Origin: Streptococcus sp. 1643
GTDB lineage: Bacteria; Bacillota; Bacilli; Lactobacillales; Streptococcaceae
Assembly: GCF_006228325.1 (NCBI RefSeq)
Contig: NZ_CP040231.1
Coordinates: 1,499,001-1,563,000 of the forward strand
Direction: 5' to 3'
DNA: 64,000 nt
The position numbers and the translations under genes were made by a program. Shown in pieces: positions 1 through 9,366 of this stretch (positions are counted from its first letter, which is position 1; each line of letters opens with the position of its first letter). The notes beneath the pieces are model-generated. The model saw only the letters and a program-made list of their open reading frames with translations, ran no database searches and had not been told where the DNA came from.

Positions 1-2157
1 TGACTGACTTGCACTCAATGATGCTGATTCACTTGCGCTCGTTGAAGCAGATTGGCTGGAGCTTACTGAAGCCGATTGACTCGAACTTGCTGAAGCTGAC
101 TGACTAGCGCTCACTGACGCGGATTCGCTCGAACTTACTGATGCTGATTGGCTGGAGCTTACAGACGCTGACTCACTGGAGCTTACTGAAGCGGACTGGC
201 TGGCGCTCGCTGAGGCTGATTGGCTGGAGCTTACGGACGCTGACTGACTTGCACTTGCTGATGCGGACTGACTCGTGCTGGCTGAGGCTGATTGGCTTGC
301 GCTCGTTGAAGCAGATTGGCTGGCACTTACTGAAGCTGACTCACTGGCACTCAATGATGCAGACTGGCTAGCACTTACTGAAGCTGATTCACTTGTGCTT
401 ACAGATGCTGACTCACTGGCACTCAATGATGCAGATTGACTCGAGCTTACTGAAGCGGATTGACTGGCACTTACTGATGCAGATCGGCTTGAGCTTACTG
501 AGGCTGACTGACTTGCGCTCACTGACGCTGACTGACTAGCACTTGAAGATGCAGATTGACTCGAACTCGCTGAAGCTGACTGACTTGCACTCAATGATGC
601 TGATTCACTTGCGCTCGTTGAAGCAGATTGGCTGGAGCTTACAGACGCTGACTCACTCGAACTTACAGAAGCGGATTGGCTAGCGCTGGATGAAGCGGAT
701 TGACTTGAGCTTGCTGAAGCAGATTGACTTGAGCTTACCGAGGCGGACTGGCTGGCGCTCGCTGAGGCTGATTGGCTGGAGCTTACGGACGCTGACTGAC
801 TTGCACTTGCTGATGCGGACTGACTCGTGCTGGCTGAGGCTGATTGGCTTGCGCTCGTTGAAGCAGATTGGCTGGAGCTTACGGACGCTGACTGACTTGC
901 ACTTGCTGATGCGGACTGACTCGTGCTGGCTGAGGCTGATTGGCTTGCGCTCGTTGAAGCAGATTGGCTGGAGCTTACTGAAGCCGATTGACTCGAACTT
1001 GCTGAAGCTGACTGACTTGAGCTTACGGACGCTGACTGGCTTGCGCTCGTTGAAGCAGATTGGCTGGCACTTACTGAAGCTGACTGACTCGTGCTGGCTG
1101 AGGCTGATTGACTCGAACTTACCGATGCTGACTCACTTGCGCTTACTGAAGCGGATTGACTCGAGCTTACTGATGCTGACTCACTGGCACTCAATGATGC
1201 AGACTGGCTAGCACTTACTGAAGCTGATTCACTTGTGCTTACAGATGCTGACTCACTGGCACTCAATGATGCAGATTGACTCGAGCTTACTGAAGCGGAT
1301 TGACTGGCACTTACTGATGCAGATCGGCTTGAGCTTACTGAGGCTGACTGACTTGCGCTCACTGACGCTGACTGACTAGCACTTGAAGATGCAGATTGAC
1401 TCGAACTCGCTGAAGCTGACTGACTTGCACTCAATGATGCTGATTCACTTGCGCTCGTTGAAGCAGATTGGCTGGAGCTTACTGAAGCCGATTGACTCGA
1501 ACTTGCTGAAGCTGACTGACTAGCGCTCACTGACGCGGATTCGCTCGAACTTACTGATGCTGATTGGCTGGAGCTTACAGACGCTGACTCACTGGAGCTT
1601 ACTGAAGCGGATTGACTAGCACTCACTGAAGTTGACTGGCTTGAGCTCACCGATGCGGACTGACTCGAACTTGCTGACGCGGATTGGCTTGAGCTGACTG
1701 ACGCTGACTGGCTAGCGCTGGCTGACGCGGATTGACTGGCACTCACTGACGCTGACTGGCTTGAGCTTACTGAGGCCGATTGACTCGAGCTGACTGAAGC
1801 AGACTGACTTGCGCTCGCTGAGGCTGATTGGCTTGAGCTCACTGAGGCAGACTGACTTGCGCTCGCTGAGGCTGATTCGCTTGAGCTTACTGAGGCTGAC
1901 TGACTCGAACTTGCAGATACTGATTGACTTGCGCTCACTGAAGCTGATTGGCTGACACTCGCTGACGCTGATTGGCTCGAACTTACTGAGGCAGACTGAC
2001 TTGCGCTCACTGAAGCTGATCGACTCGCACTCGCTGAAGCGGACTGACTCGAACTTACTGAAGCAGACTGACTTGCGCTCGCTGAGGCAGATTGACTCGA
2101 GCTCGCTGAAGCCGATTGACTCGAACTTACGGACGCTGATTGGCTATTACTTACTGA
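1..2157 (-). repeat. SRR2 serine-rich repeat: 24-bp (8-residue) units, about 90 copies in window
   Basis: Coding repeat within the adhesin. On the plus strand the unit is about gctgac tgactt gcgctc actgac with drift; on the coding strand it reads roughly Ser-x-Ser-Ala-Ser-Gln-Ser-x. Higher-order copies are perfect: 335-642 equals 1175-1482, 1-195 equals 1417-1611, 191-323 equals 743-875, and a 96-bp tandem step lies at 781/877. These offsets (840, 1416, 552 and 96) are all multiples of 24, the pattern left by unequal crossing-over. Copy number may be wrong in a short-read assembly. Confidence 0.93.
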
Positions 2158-4323
2158 AATTGACGCTTGATTTGGCGTGATTTGCCCATTAAATGTATCT
2201 GAAACCAAACCATCTACTGTCGTACTAGCAGTCACTGGTCCACTTGGAAGTCGTCCTCCATTGAGATCATATACTTTCTTCAAGTCAGTTGCAGTAAAGG
2301 TTACACTGGTAGAACTCCCCGTTGCCTGTTTGGTAAATGTTTCACCTGCAATTGTTAAAGTAACTGTCCCACCTGGAGCAACCCCATCTACCGTAATCGC
2401 TTGATTTGTGAGACCACCTTTTTCGTTAAGGAACCGTTCCTCAATTCTAGGTGTCTGAGGGCGAACCTCAATAGGAATCTCTACTTCATCCGTACTTCCA
2501 TCTGGATAAGTTACCACCGCTGTCAAAGTATGCCGTCCAGCAGACAAATTCGTATTGGTTCCAGATTTCCAAGTATAGGTTGTTCTAGTTCCCTTAGTAA
2601 TTCCTGTAGTAGGTAATTCTGGTGTCCCTGTAGCATTCGTGATGTACTGACTGGCTTCACCAACAGAAACAGTCCCTGAATTGGCCGTTAGAGTAAAGTT
2701 TCGATTCACCTCAGCATTGATAGCTGGTTCGTACTTTTCAGACTGAGCATGGACTTCAAATTGAATTGCGGCAGGGTTGGCTGTTAAATCTTTTACAAGA
2801 CCTACGTCAGTAGTATTTCCGCTAAAATTACCTTCCTGATTATAGGTGAAAACATAACGAGTCCACAAACTATTTACTGCTTGATTTTTTCCAACAGAAC
2901 CCGTGATTGAAACGGTGAAAGGATTTGATGCTGTAGCATTTCCATCTTTGGCTAGTTTATTTGTCGGAACAATCATGCTGATACTTTGACCATTACTCGT
3001 AGTGAATGAGACAACAGTTGAAGTAGCCGGATAGGCCGCGGGAACAGCAGTAGGAACAAATTTTGCATGTTCAATTCGACCACTGTTATCAGTAAACTCA
3101 ATGGTCGCAGAAAAATTTTCTTCTCGATAAATTTTAAATTTTTGTCCTTCTAGAACTGCGCCACCTGTAACGGTTATTTTCTGAAGTTCTGGCTTCTCTG
3201 TATCCCTAGCAGCTCTGAAGCTAGCGGTATTTGAAGCTTGGGTCAAAGCTTGTCCGTTTCTGCTGTCACGAAGTCCAGAGTTGGCACGTAACACAGCATT
3301 TGCAATACTATTTCGAGCTTCTGTAGCCTTATTCAAAATAGAAGTAAAATCAGAAACCTCCCCTTTCAAGGCTTCTGCTATCTCATTCTTCGCTAGACTA
3401 GCCTTGGCAATTGCCTCATCAGAGTTTGGAAGTCCCTGAGCTTGAGCTAGAAACTGCCCAATCTCAGCAGACAAGGCCTCTAATTTCTTCCGTTTTTCTT
3501 CACTTTGCTTTTCTGTCAAGGCTACAGAAGTCATAGTCAGACTCGATTCAGCCGTCACATCTTCATTCTTTACAAGACCAGACTCACTTTGAGGCAAGGA
3601 TTCTGTAGAAAAATCAACTGCTTTTAGTTCTTTTGAAGGTTGTGATTCTTTCACTGTCTCCCGAGCTGACTCACTTGCTTGGTACTGACTTTGAACACCA
3701 ACTGAAGCTCTCTCTGACAGATTACTATTCGCTTGATTTTGTGTCCCAAGGGATTCACTTGAACTAGCAGTTACACTTTGACTGTTTGCAAAGGACTGAC
3801 TAGTAGAAGCAGAGTCGCTCATCGACTGGCTCATGCTAGAAGAGCTTGAGGCACTGACAGACTGACTCGTAGAGGCAGATTGACTGGCGCTCTGCGAATT
3901 GAATTCTGACAATGACTGGCTTTGACTGGTAGACAAAGACAAGCTAGCAGCATCTTGATGATCCTGTGTCGTCCCTAGCACTACTGAATCTCTCGTCGCC
4001 AGGGTATCTTTTGATTCGACAGTCTTTTCAACAGCGACTGCATCATTGGCATAAACACGCGTTTGCGTCGCAGCAAAACCACCTAAGATCGTCCCCGTAG
4101 CTGCTATCCCTTTCAAGACATCCAAGCCAGTCAACTTCTGACCTTCTTGCTTTTCGACCATTTCAATCTTTACTTGGCTTGTATCTGCGCTTCCACGCAT
4201 CACCTTAAATAAGCCAAAAAGGGAAGTCGAGGCCCGTAGCCAATGCTTCCCTGATTTGATTAATTTGAACCGAGTTACACGGTCTGTTTCTCTATATTCA
4301 CCCTTCTGGCGTCTAAAAAACAT
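1..4323 (-). CDS. Serine-rich repeat sialoglycan-binding adhesin (GspB/Hsa/SrpA type), 3' end outside window
   Basis: Open from an ATG at 4323 to the window edge: 1441 codons with no stop. Residues 1-45 match the long signal peptides of SRR glycoproteins exported by SecA2/SecY2: MFFRRQKGEYRETDRVTRF, then KLIKSGKHWLRA (KxYKxGKxW motif). About residues 122-200 form a short Ser-rich repeat, followed by a helical linker. A non-repetitive binding region runs to about 720, and a second Ser-rich repeat fills the rest. Residues 487-490 are WTRY in the context NSLWTRYVFTYN, matching the ΦTRX sialic-acid motif of Siglec-like adhesins. Later stretches (VVTYPDGSTDEVEIPIEV) look like Ig-type beta domains. 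The LPXTG anchor and the usual glycosylation/accessory Sec genes would lie to the left. AGGGG sits just before the start. Family certain; receptor preference inferred. Confidence 0.93.
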   Translation of the reverse strand, partial: MFFRRQKGEYRETDRVTRFKLIKSGKHWLRASTSLFGLFKVMRGSADTSQVKIEMVEKQEGQKLTGLDVLKGIAATGTILGGFAATQTRVYANDAVAVEKTVESKDTLATRDSVVLGTTQDHQDAASLSLSTSQSQSLSEFNSQSASQSASTSQSVSASSSSSMSQSMSDSASTSQSFANSQSVTASSSESLGTQNQANSNLSERASVGVQSQYQASESARETVKESQPSKELKAVDFSTESLPQSESGLVKNEDVTAESSLTMTSVALTEKQSEEKRKKLEALSAEIGQFLAQAQGLPNSDEAIAKASLAKNEIAEALKGEVSDFTSILNKATEARNSIANAVLRANSGLRDSRNGQALTQASNTASFRAARDTEKPELQKITVTGGAVLEGQKFKIYREENFSATIEFTDNSGRIEHAKFVPTAVPAAYPATSTVVSFTTSNGQSISMIVPTNKLAKDGNATASNPFTVSITGSVGKNQAVNSLWTRYVFTYNQEGNFSGNTTDVGLVKDLTANPAAIQFEVHAQSEKYEPAINAEVNRNFTLTANSGTVSVGEASQYITNATGTPELPTTGITKGTRTTYTWKSGTNTNLSAGRHTLTAVVTYPDGSTDEVEIPIEVRPQTPRIEERFLNEKGGLTNQAITVDGVAPGGTVTLTIAGETFTKQATGSSTSVTFTATDLKKVYDLNGGRLPSGPVTASTTVDGLVSDTFNGQITPNQASISVSNSQSASVSSSQSASASSSQSASASASQSASVSSSQSASASASRSASVSASQSASVSSSQSASASVSQSASVSASQSVSASSSQSASVSSSESASASASQSASVSSSQSASASASQSASVSSSQSASVSSSQSASVSASQSASASASQSASVSSSQSASASSSQSASVSSSQSTSVSASQSASVSSSESASVSSSQSASVSSSESASVSASQSASASSSQSASVSSSQSASTSASESASLSASQSASASSSQSASSSASQSASVSASQSASVSSSRSASVSASQSASVSSSQSASLSASESASVSTSESASVSASQSASLSASESASVSSSQSASVSASESASVSSSQSASASTSQSASVSASQSASTSASQSASVSSSQSASASSSQSASVSSSQSASTSASQSASASTSQSASASASQSASVSSSQSASTSASQSASASTSQSASASASQSASVSSSQSASASASQSASVSSSQSASASSSQSASSSASQSASVSSSESASVSSSQSASTSASESASLSASQSASASSSQSASSSASQSASVSASQSASVSSSRSASVSASQSASVSSSQSASLSASESASVSTSESASVSASQSASLSASESASVSASQSASTSASQSASASTSQSASASASQSASVSSSQSASASASQSASVSSSESASVSSSQSASVSSSESASVSASQSASASSSQSASVSSSQSASTSASESASLSASQS

Positions 4324-4377
4324 GTTCATCCCCTCAACTTGAAAAAGATCTATTCACCTATAAAATACTATCTTTTT

Positions 4378-4406
4378 ATTATATACCAAATATACCGACA
4401 ATTCAA
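4378..4406 (-). promoter_or_regulatory. Promoter of the SRR adhesin gene
   Basis: On the minus strand, -35 TTGAAT (4401-4406), a 17-nt spacer and -10 TATAAT (4378-4383), about 55 nt before the start codon. Confidence 0.7.
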
Positions 4407-4607
4407 TATCTATAACACGCTCTAAAGAAAGAAAATGATTTCAAAAATGACTTTATTTCAAATCTATTCTGTTTTTTCAATATAATTTCCATTTTATTGT
4501 TCTGTTAATATATTTTATTTATTTTTAACCATTTCTAAATGCTTTAAAAATTGATCAAATAATTCCAATCACTCAGGGAATTGATTTTTATTCAAAATAT
4601 AGAAAAA

Positions 4608-4970
4608 GTCCATGAATCAATAGCATCCACAGACTTTTAGGAATAGAGTATTTAAAGGCAGTTTCACAAATGAATCAATGAGGCCGGTAGCCGAGGTAAC
4701 TTTCTATCCTTTCCAACGAAAAAATCCACGAATCGAAACCATTCGCGGACTTTTTCTAGTAAAGCGTTTAGGTAGACCGCCATAGCGGATACCGATTGTT
4801 AGATTACGACACTGAGTTTACAAATCGATTTCATTTGTAAAACGTGGTTACGACGGCAAAGTCCACGAATCGATGCCATTCGCGGACTTTGCCTAGTGAA
4901 GCGTTTCGGTAAACCTATTTTACACTACGACACGGAGTTTGGCAAATCGATTCTATTTGCCAAACGTAGT
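4608..4970. repeat. Tandem two-hairpin intergenic repeat
   Basis: Hairpins with arms GTCCACGAAT / ATTCGCGGAC lie at 4861-4887 and, in a variant, at 4725-4749. Each is followed by a second hairpin: TTTACAAAT / ATTTGTAAA at 4817-4841 and TTTGGCAAAT / ATTTGCCAAA at 4938-4964. The latter is extended by ACTACG / CGTAGT (4924-4970). Loops begin with CGA. The unit repeats after about 137 bp, and a degenerate copy lies at 4608-4634. Arm changes are largely compensated. Not recognised as BOX, RUP or SPRITE. Confidence 0.75.
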
Positions 4971-4984
4971 TAGTAAGGCAGTTA

Positions 4985-5044
4985 GCTAGTTCGCCAAATA
5001 GCGACTAGCGTCCAACAATTAGGAACTTTAGTTCCAATTGTTGG
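4985..5044 (-). terminator. Two palindromes after prfC, possible terminator/3' structure
   Basis: Inverted repeats CCAACAATT...AATTGTTGG with inner GGAAC/GTTCC (5012-5044) and GCTAGT/ACTAGC (4985-5009) begin 8 nt after the prfC stop. Neither is followed by a good T run, so the role as terminator is inferred. Confidence 0.5.
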
Positions 5045-5051
5045 TGCTGAG

Positions 5052-6596
5052 TTACATCTTCTCTTCCAACTCTACGTCTGGATACTTGTCCGCAAACCAG
5101 CGAAGGGCAAAGTCATTTTCAAAGAGAAAGACTGGTTGGTCAAAACGGTCCTTGGCCAAGATATTGCGGCTTGAGGACATGCGCTCGTCCAAGTCCTCAG
5201 GCTTGATCCAACGAACGGTCTTTTTACCCATTGGGCTCATGACTACTTCTGCATTGTATTCGCCTTCCATGCGGTGCTTAAAGACTTCAAACTGGAGTTG
5301 TCCGACAGCTCCTAGCATGTACTCACCAGTTTGGTAATTCTTATAAAGCTGAATGGCTCCTTCTTGCACCAGTTGCTCAATCCCCTTGTGGAAGGATTTT
5401 TGTTTCATAACGTTCTTAGCAGAAACTTTCATGAAAATTTCAGGGGTAAAGGTTGGTAGCGGTTCAAATTCAAACTTGTTTTTTCCAACCGTCAAAGTGT
5501 CTCCAACTTGATAAGTACCGGTATCGTAAACCCCGATGATATCACCTGCAACAGCATTAGTGACATTTTCACGACTTTCCGCCATAAACTGGGTGACATT
5601 AGAAAGCTTGGCAGTCTTCCCAGTACGAGGCAGATTGACACTCATTCCACGCTCAAATTCACCTGATACGATACGAACAAAGGCGATACGGTCACGGTGA
5701 CGAGGGTCCATGTTGGCTTGGATTTTAAAGACAAATCCTGAGAAATCCTTGTCATAAGGATCCACAATTTCGCCATCTGTTTTCTTGTGACCATGTGGTT
5801 CTGGAGCAAACTTAAGGAAGGTCTCAAGGAAGGTCTGCACCCCAAAGTTAGTGAGGGCTGAACCGAAGAAGACTGGAGTCAGTTCTCCTGCAAGAATAGC
5901 TTCTTCTGAAAATTCATTTCCTGCTTCTTGCAACAGTTCGATATCGTCCTTAACTTGAGCATAGAAAGGATTACTTCCAAAGAGCTTGTCTCCATCTTCT
6001 AGACTAGCAAAACGCTCATCCCCTTTATAAAGCTCCAAGCGTTGGTTATAGAGGTCGTACAAGCCTTCAAAGGCTTTCCCCATCCCGATTGGCCAGTTCA
6101 TAGGATAGCTCGCAATGCCAAGGACTTCTTCTAGTTCTTGCAAGAGGTCCAGTGGCTCACGACCGTCACGGTCCAGCTTGTTCATAAAGGTAAAGACTGG
6201 AATGCCACGGTGCTTCACAACCTCAAACAATTTCTTGGTTTGGGCCTCGATACCCTTGGCAGAATCCACGACCATGACCGCAGCATCCACCGCCATCAAG
6301 GTACGATAGGTATCTTCTGAGAAGTCCTCGTGCCCTGGTGTGTCGAGGATATTCACGCGCTTGCCATCGTAGTCAAACTGCATAACTGATGACGTGACCG
6401 AAATCCCACGTTGTTTCTCGATATCCATCCAGTCAGACTTGGCAAAAGTCCCTGTTTTCTTTCCTTTAACCGTACCAGCCTCACGAATCTCGCCCCCAAA
6501 GTAGAGCAACTGCTCAGTGATGGTTGTTTTCCCGGCGTCCGGGTGAGAGATAATGGCAAAGGTACGGCGTTTCTTGATTTCTTCTTGAATAGTCAT
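5052..6596 (-). CDS. prfC: Peptide chain release factor 3 (RF3)
   Basis: Translational GTPase of 514 residues. It removes RF1/RF2 from the ribosome after peptide release. The G domain is complete: P-loop SHPDAGKTT (residues 17-25), switch [10 protein letters not shown] (from 86) and NKLD (140-143). RF3-specific middle and C-terminal domains follow ([21 protein letters not shown]). Full family length, with a good -35/-10 pair upstream. It stands alone between a divergent-looking hairpin region and a small membrane protein gene on the same strand. Confidence 0.97.
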   Translation of the reverse strand: MTIQEEIKKRRTFAIISHPDAGKTTITEQLLYFGGEIREAGTVKGKKTGTFAKSDWMDIEKQRGISVTSSVMQFDYDGKRVNILDTPGHEDFSEDTYRTLMAVDAAVMVVDSAKGIEAQTKKLFEVVKHRGIPVFTFMNKLDRDGREPLDLLQELEEVLGIASYPMNWPIGMGKAFEGLYDLYNQRLELYKGDERFASLEDGDKLFGSNPFYAQVKDDIELLQEAGNEFSEEAILAGELTPVFFGSALTNFGVQTFLETFLKFAPEPHGHKKTDGEIVDPYDKDFSGFVFKIQANMDPRHRDRIAFVRIVSGEFERGMSVNLPRTGKTAKLSNVTQFMAESRENVTNAVAGDIIGVYDTGTYQVGDTLTVGKNKFEFEPLPTFTPEIFMKVSAKNVMKQKSFHKGIEQLVQEGAIQLYKNYQTGEYMLGAVGQLQFEVFKHRMEGEYNAEVVMSPMGKKTVRWIKPEDLDERMSSSRNILAKDRFDQPVFLFENDFALRWFADKYPDVELEEKM

Positions 6597-6686
6597 AAGT
6601 TCTCTTTCTTTGATTTTCTATTTTTAGTTGTTTCAGTAGCTAAGAATGATGTTTACATTGGATTTTACTATTCCTTTCAACTCTCC

Positions 6687-6715
6687 ATTATATCGGATTT
6701 TGGGGAGTTTTTCAA
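6687..6715 (-). promoter_or_regulatory. Promoter of prfC
   Basis: Minus strand: TTGAAA (6710-6715), 17-nt spacer, TATAAT (6687-6692), about 90 nt before the prfC start. Confidence 0.8.
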
Positions 6716-6739
6716 TTGCTCATCCGATGAAAAGGCAAG

Positions 6740-7432
6740 CTAGAGCACAGATTGCGCCTGATTTCTCTTTTTCCACCGTTTCTTGAACAAGATATCAAAG
6801 AGAACCAGAGCCAGCGAAAGGATGACAGACACAAGAAGGTATTTTAACCACAAGGGCGCATCTGGAATAAAAGGGGTCTTGTTTAACAAACCATAATTTC
6901 CACCCGTCACCTGATTTACCCCAACTAGAAAGAGATTGAGGATAAAGGTATAGGCTACGATCATATACTTCTTGAGCAAGGTCTTGTCATAGTGATTCAT
7001 CAAGTAAAACAAGGAATTCACTAGAAGAGCATAGTGCCCAATCAAAAATGAAAAACTGGTGATATGGGGGAAATCATAGGGGTCAAAAACCGGGTAAACC
7101 AAAGCAAAGACAGCTCCACTTGCACCTAAGAGGGCAAAATATTGCTTGCTCCGCCATTTATCTGGCAAGAAAACCACCGCAAACATAGCCAAACGGCAAT
7201 GGTAAAATGGAAGGCTATTAGAAAATGGAATCCCAAAGCCAACATACCAACTATATAGGGCTAGCAACTGGAGGATCTGAATCCCCTTAAACAAGCGAAC
7301 AAATTTCGGATTATTGTGATAAGCAAGTGCTCCATAAATACAAAGCACTAATAGGATCATCATAATCCCATACCAAAAGAGCGAAATGGGAGGAGGAACC
7401 GTTTGAGATCTGGTGATAAATTGATGGAACAT
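6740..7432 (-). CDS. TIGR02206/YwaF-family integral membrane protein
   Basis: 230 residues with about six or seven hydrophobic segments, beginning FWYGIMMILLVLCIYGALAY. The family signature region PFSNSLPFYHCRLAMF (residues about 68-84) and FDPYDFPHITSF are present. The C-terminus is basic (KKRWKKRNQ), as expected for a cytoplasmic tail. The family is widespread in Firmicutes; its biochemical role is unknown and nothing nearby defines it. It has its own promoter, divergent from gatC, and ends about 50 nt before the prfC promoter. Confidence 0.8.
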   Translation of the reverse strand: MFHQFITRSQTVPPPISLFWYGIMMILLVLCIYGALAYHNNPKFVRLFKGIQILQLLALYSWYVGFGIPFSNSLPFYHCRLAMFAVVFLPDKWRSKQYFALLGASGAVFALVYPVFDPYDFPHITSFSFLIGHYALLVNSLFYLMNHYDKTLLKKYMIVAYTFILNLFLVGVNQVTGGNYGLLNKTPFIPDAPLWLKYLLVSVILSLALVLFDILFKKRWKKRNQAQSVL

Positions 7433-7475
7433 ATTTCTATCCTAACTCTTATTTTTTCTATTCTCTAGTTTAACC

Positions 7476-7504
7476 ATTATAGCGAATTAAAAGCGATTTT
7501 TCAA
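7476..7504 (-). promoter_or_regulatory. Promoter of the YwaF-like gene
   Basis: Minus strand: TTGAAA (7499-7504), 17-nt spacer, TATAAT (7476-7481). It lies back-to-back with the gatC promoter. Confidence 0.78.
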
Positions 7505-7546
7505 TTTCTATTTCTTTTCAGTTTGGCTCCCTTATTTATAGGAAAA

Positions 7547-7557
7547 TATGGTAAAAT
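7547..7557 (+). promoter_or_regulatory. Extended -10 promoter of gatCAB
   Basis: TATGG immediately before TAAAAT (7552-7557) is an extended -10 element, common in streptococci. No clear -35. It is about 40 nt upstream of gatC. Confidence 0.6.
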
Positions 7558-7597
7558 AGAACAGACTAAAAATCATCATTTCACGAAAGGATGCAAG

Positions 7598-7900
7598 ATG
7601 AAAATTACGCAAGAAGAGGTAACACACGTTGCCAATCTTTCAAAATTAAAATTCTCTGAAGAAGAAACTGCTGCCTTTGCGACAACCTTGTCTAAGATTG
7701 TAGACATGGTTGAGTTGCTGGGAGAAGTCGACACAACTGGTGTCGCACCTACTACAACCATGGCTGACCGCAAGACCGTACTCCGCCCTGATGTGGCCGA
7801 AGAAGGAACAGACCGTGACCGCTTGTTTAAAAACGTACCTGAAAAAGAAAACTACTATATCAAGGTACCAGCTATCCTAGATGATGGAGGAGATGCCTAA
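7598..7900 (+). CDS. gatC: Asp-tRNA(Asn)/Glu-tRNA(Gln) amidotransferase subunit C
   Basis: 100-residue subunit that clamps GatA and GatB in the transamidosome, which makes Gln-tRNA(Gln) and Asn-tRNA(Asn) from mischarged tRNAs. [19 protein letters not shown] is the usual GatC N-terminus; the C-terminal [12 protein letters not shown] and [13 protein letters not shown] region is also typical. An upstream in-frame non-ATG start at 7523 is possible. The ATG at 7598, preceded by GAAAGG, fits the family length. Its stop overlaps the gatA start by one base (TAATG). Confidence 0.96.
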   Translation: MKITQEEVTHVANLSKLKFSEEETAAFATTLSKIVDMVELLGEVDTTGVAPTTTMADRKTVLRPDVAEEGTDRDRLFKNVPEKENYYIKVPAILDDGGDA

Positions 7901-9366
7901 TGACTTTTAATAACAAAACTATTGAAGACTTGCACAACCTCCTTGTATCTAAGGAGATTTCAGCTACTGAATTGACACAAGCCACGCTTGAAGGTATCAA
8001 GTCTCGCGAGAAAGCTATCAATGCTTTTGTCACTATCGCTGAAGAACAAGCCCTTTCTCAAGCTAAAGCCATTGATGAAGCTGGAATTGACGCGGATAAT
8101 GTCCTTTCTGGAATTCCACTGGCTGTTAAGGATAATATCTCTACCGACGGTATCCTTACAACTGCTGCCTCAAAAATGCTCTACAACTACGAGCCTATCT
8201 TTGATGCGACAGCCGTTGCCAATGCCAAAGCTAAGGGTATGATTGTTGTCGGAAAAACCAACATGGACGAATTTGCCATGGGTGGTTCTGGTGAGACTTC
8301 CTACTACGGCGCAACAAAAAATGCTTGGGACCACAGCAAAGTTCCTGGTGGATCATCAAGTGGTTCTGCGGCTTCTGTAGCTTCAGGACAAGTTCGCTTG
8401 TCTCTTGGATCTGATACTGGTGGTTCTATCCGCCAACCTGCTGCCTTCAACGGGATCGTTGGTCTCAAGCCAACCTACGGAACGGTTTCTCGATTCGGTC
8501 TCATTGCCTTCGGTAGCTCATTAGACCAGATTGGACCTTTTGCACCAACTGTTAAAGAAAATGCCCTCTTGCTCAATGCGATTGCCAGCGAAGATGCTAA
8601 AGACTCTACTTCTGCTCCTGTCCGCATCGCTGACTTTACTTCAAAAATCGGCCAAGACATCAAGGGCATGAAAATTGCTTTGCCTAAGGAATACCTCGGT
8701 GAAGGAATTGACCCAGAAGTTAAAGAAACAATCATCAAGGCAGCCAAACATTTTGAGAAACTTGGCGCTATCGTCGAAGAAGTGAGCCTTCCTCACTCAA
8801 AATACGGTGTTGCCGTTTACTACATCATTGCTTCATCAGAAGCTTCATCAAACTTGCAACGTTTTGACGGTATCCGTTATGGCTACCGCGCAGAAGATGC
8901 AAGCAACCTTGATGAAATCTATGTAAACAGCCGTAGCCAAGGTTTCGGTGAAGAAGTGAAACGCCGTATCATGCTTGGAACATTTAGCCTTTCATCAGGT
9001 TACTATGATGCCTATTATAAGAAGGCTGGACAAGTTCGTACCCTCATCATCCAAGATTTCGAAAACGTCTTTGCGGATTACGATTTAATCCTAGGACCAA
9101 CTGCTCCAAGCGTTGCCTATGACTTGGACTCCCTCAACCATGACCCCGTTGCCATGTACTTGGCTGACCTTTTGACCATCCCAGTCAACTTAGCTGGTCT
9201 TCCAGGAATTTCTATTCCTGCTGGATTTGCTCAAGGTCTCCCAGTCGGTCTCCAATTGATCGGTCCTAAATACTCTGAGGAAACCATTTACCAAGTTGCT
9301 GCTGCCTTTGAAGCAACAACAGACTACCACAAACAACAACCCGTGATTTTTGGAGGTGATAACTAA
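7900..9366 (+). CDS. gatA: Glutamyl-tRNA(Gln) amidotransferase subunit A
   Basis: Amidase subunit, 488 residues, which releases ammonia from glutamine and passes it to GatB. The amidase-signature Ser-cisSer-Lys residues are present: PLAVKDN (Lys in the 70s), [12 protein letters not shown], and [16 protein letters not shown] with the nucleophilic Ser. Full length. Middle gene of gatCAB, overlapping each neighbour by one base, which suggests translational coupling and balanced subunit supply. Confidence 0.98.
   Translation: MTFNNKTIEDLHNLLVSKEISATELTQATLEGIKSREKAINAFVTIAEEQALSQAKAIDEAGIDADNVLSGIPLAVKDNISTDGILTTAASKMLYNYEPIFDATAVANAKAKGMIVVGKTNMDEFAMGGSGETSYYGATKNAWDHSKVPGGSSSGSAASVASGQVRLSLGSDTGGSIRQPAAFNGIVGLKPTYGTVSRFGLIAFGSSLDQIGPFAPTVKENALLLNAIASEDAKDSTSAPVRIADFTSKIGQDIKGMKIALPKEYLGEGIDPEVKETIIKAAKHFEKLGAIVEEVSLPHSKYGVAVYYIIASSEASSNLQRFDGIRYGYRAEDASNLDEIYVNSRSQGFGEEVKRRIMLGTFSLSSGYYDAYYKKAGQVRTLIIQDFENVFADYDLILGPTAPSVAYDLDSLNHDPVAMYLADLLTIPVNLAGLPGISIPAGFAQGLPVGLQLIGPKYSEETIYQVAAAFEATTDYHKQQPVIFGGDN

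Larger units (their letters stand above)
4324..5051. other. Non-coding interval between prfC and the adhesin gene
   Basis: No supportable gene. The left part (4324-4600) is AT-rich and holds the adhesin promoter. The right part (4608-5044) is a chain of hairpins: two copies of a two-hairpin unit, a degenerate third, and two palindromes directly after the prfC stop. Confidence 0.8.

Noticed and set aside
141-1211. Plus-strand open frames with Leu/Arg/Thr-rich repeats in the SRR region
   Set aside because: They are antisense readings of the Ser-rich repeat, whose 24-bp unit lacks stops in several frames.
1-2157. CRISPR-like array
   Set aside because: Repeats are contiguous 24-bp coding units without unique spacers and stay in frame with the adhesin.
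5038-5337. Plus-strand 99-codon frame
   Set aside because: Lies wholly over prfC, has no ribosome-binding site and no family resemblance.
7523-7597. N-terminal extension of GatC from a non-ATG start
   Set aside because: It would include the extended -10 and the ribosome-binding site; the ATG at 7598 gives the family length.
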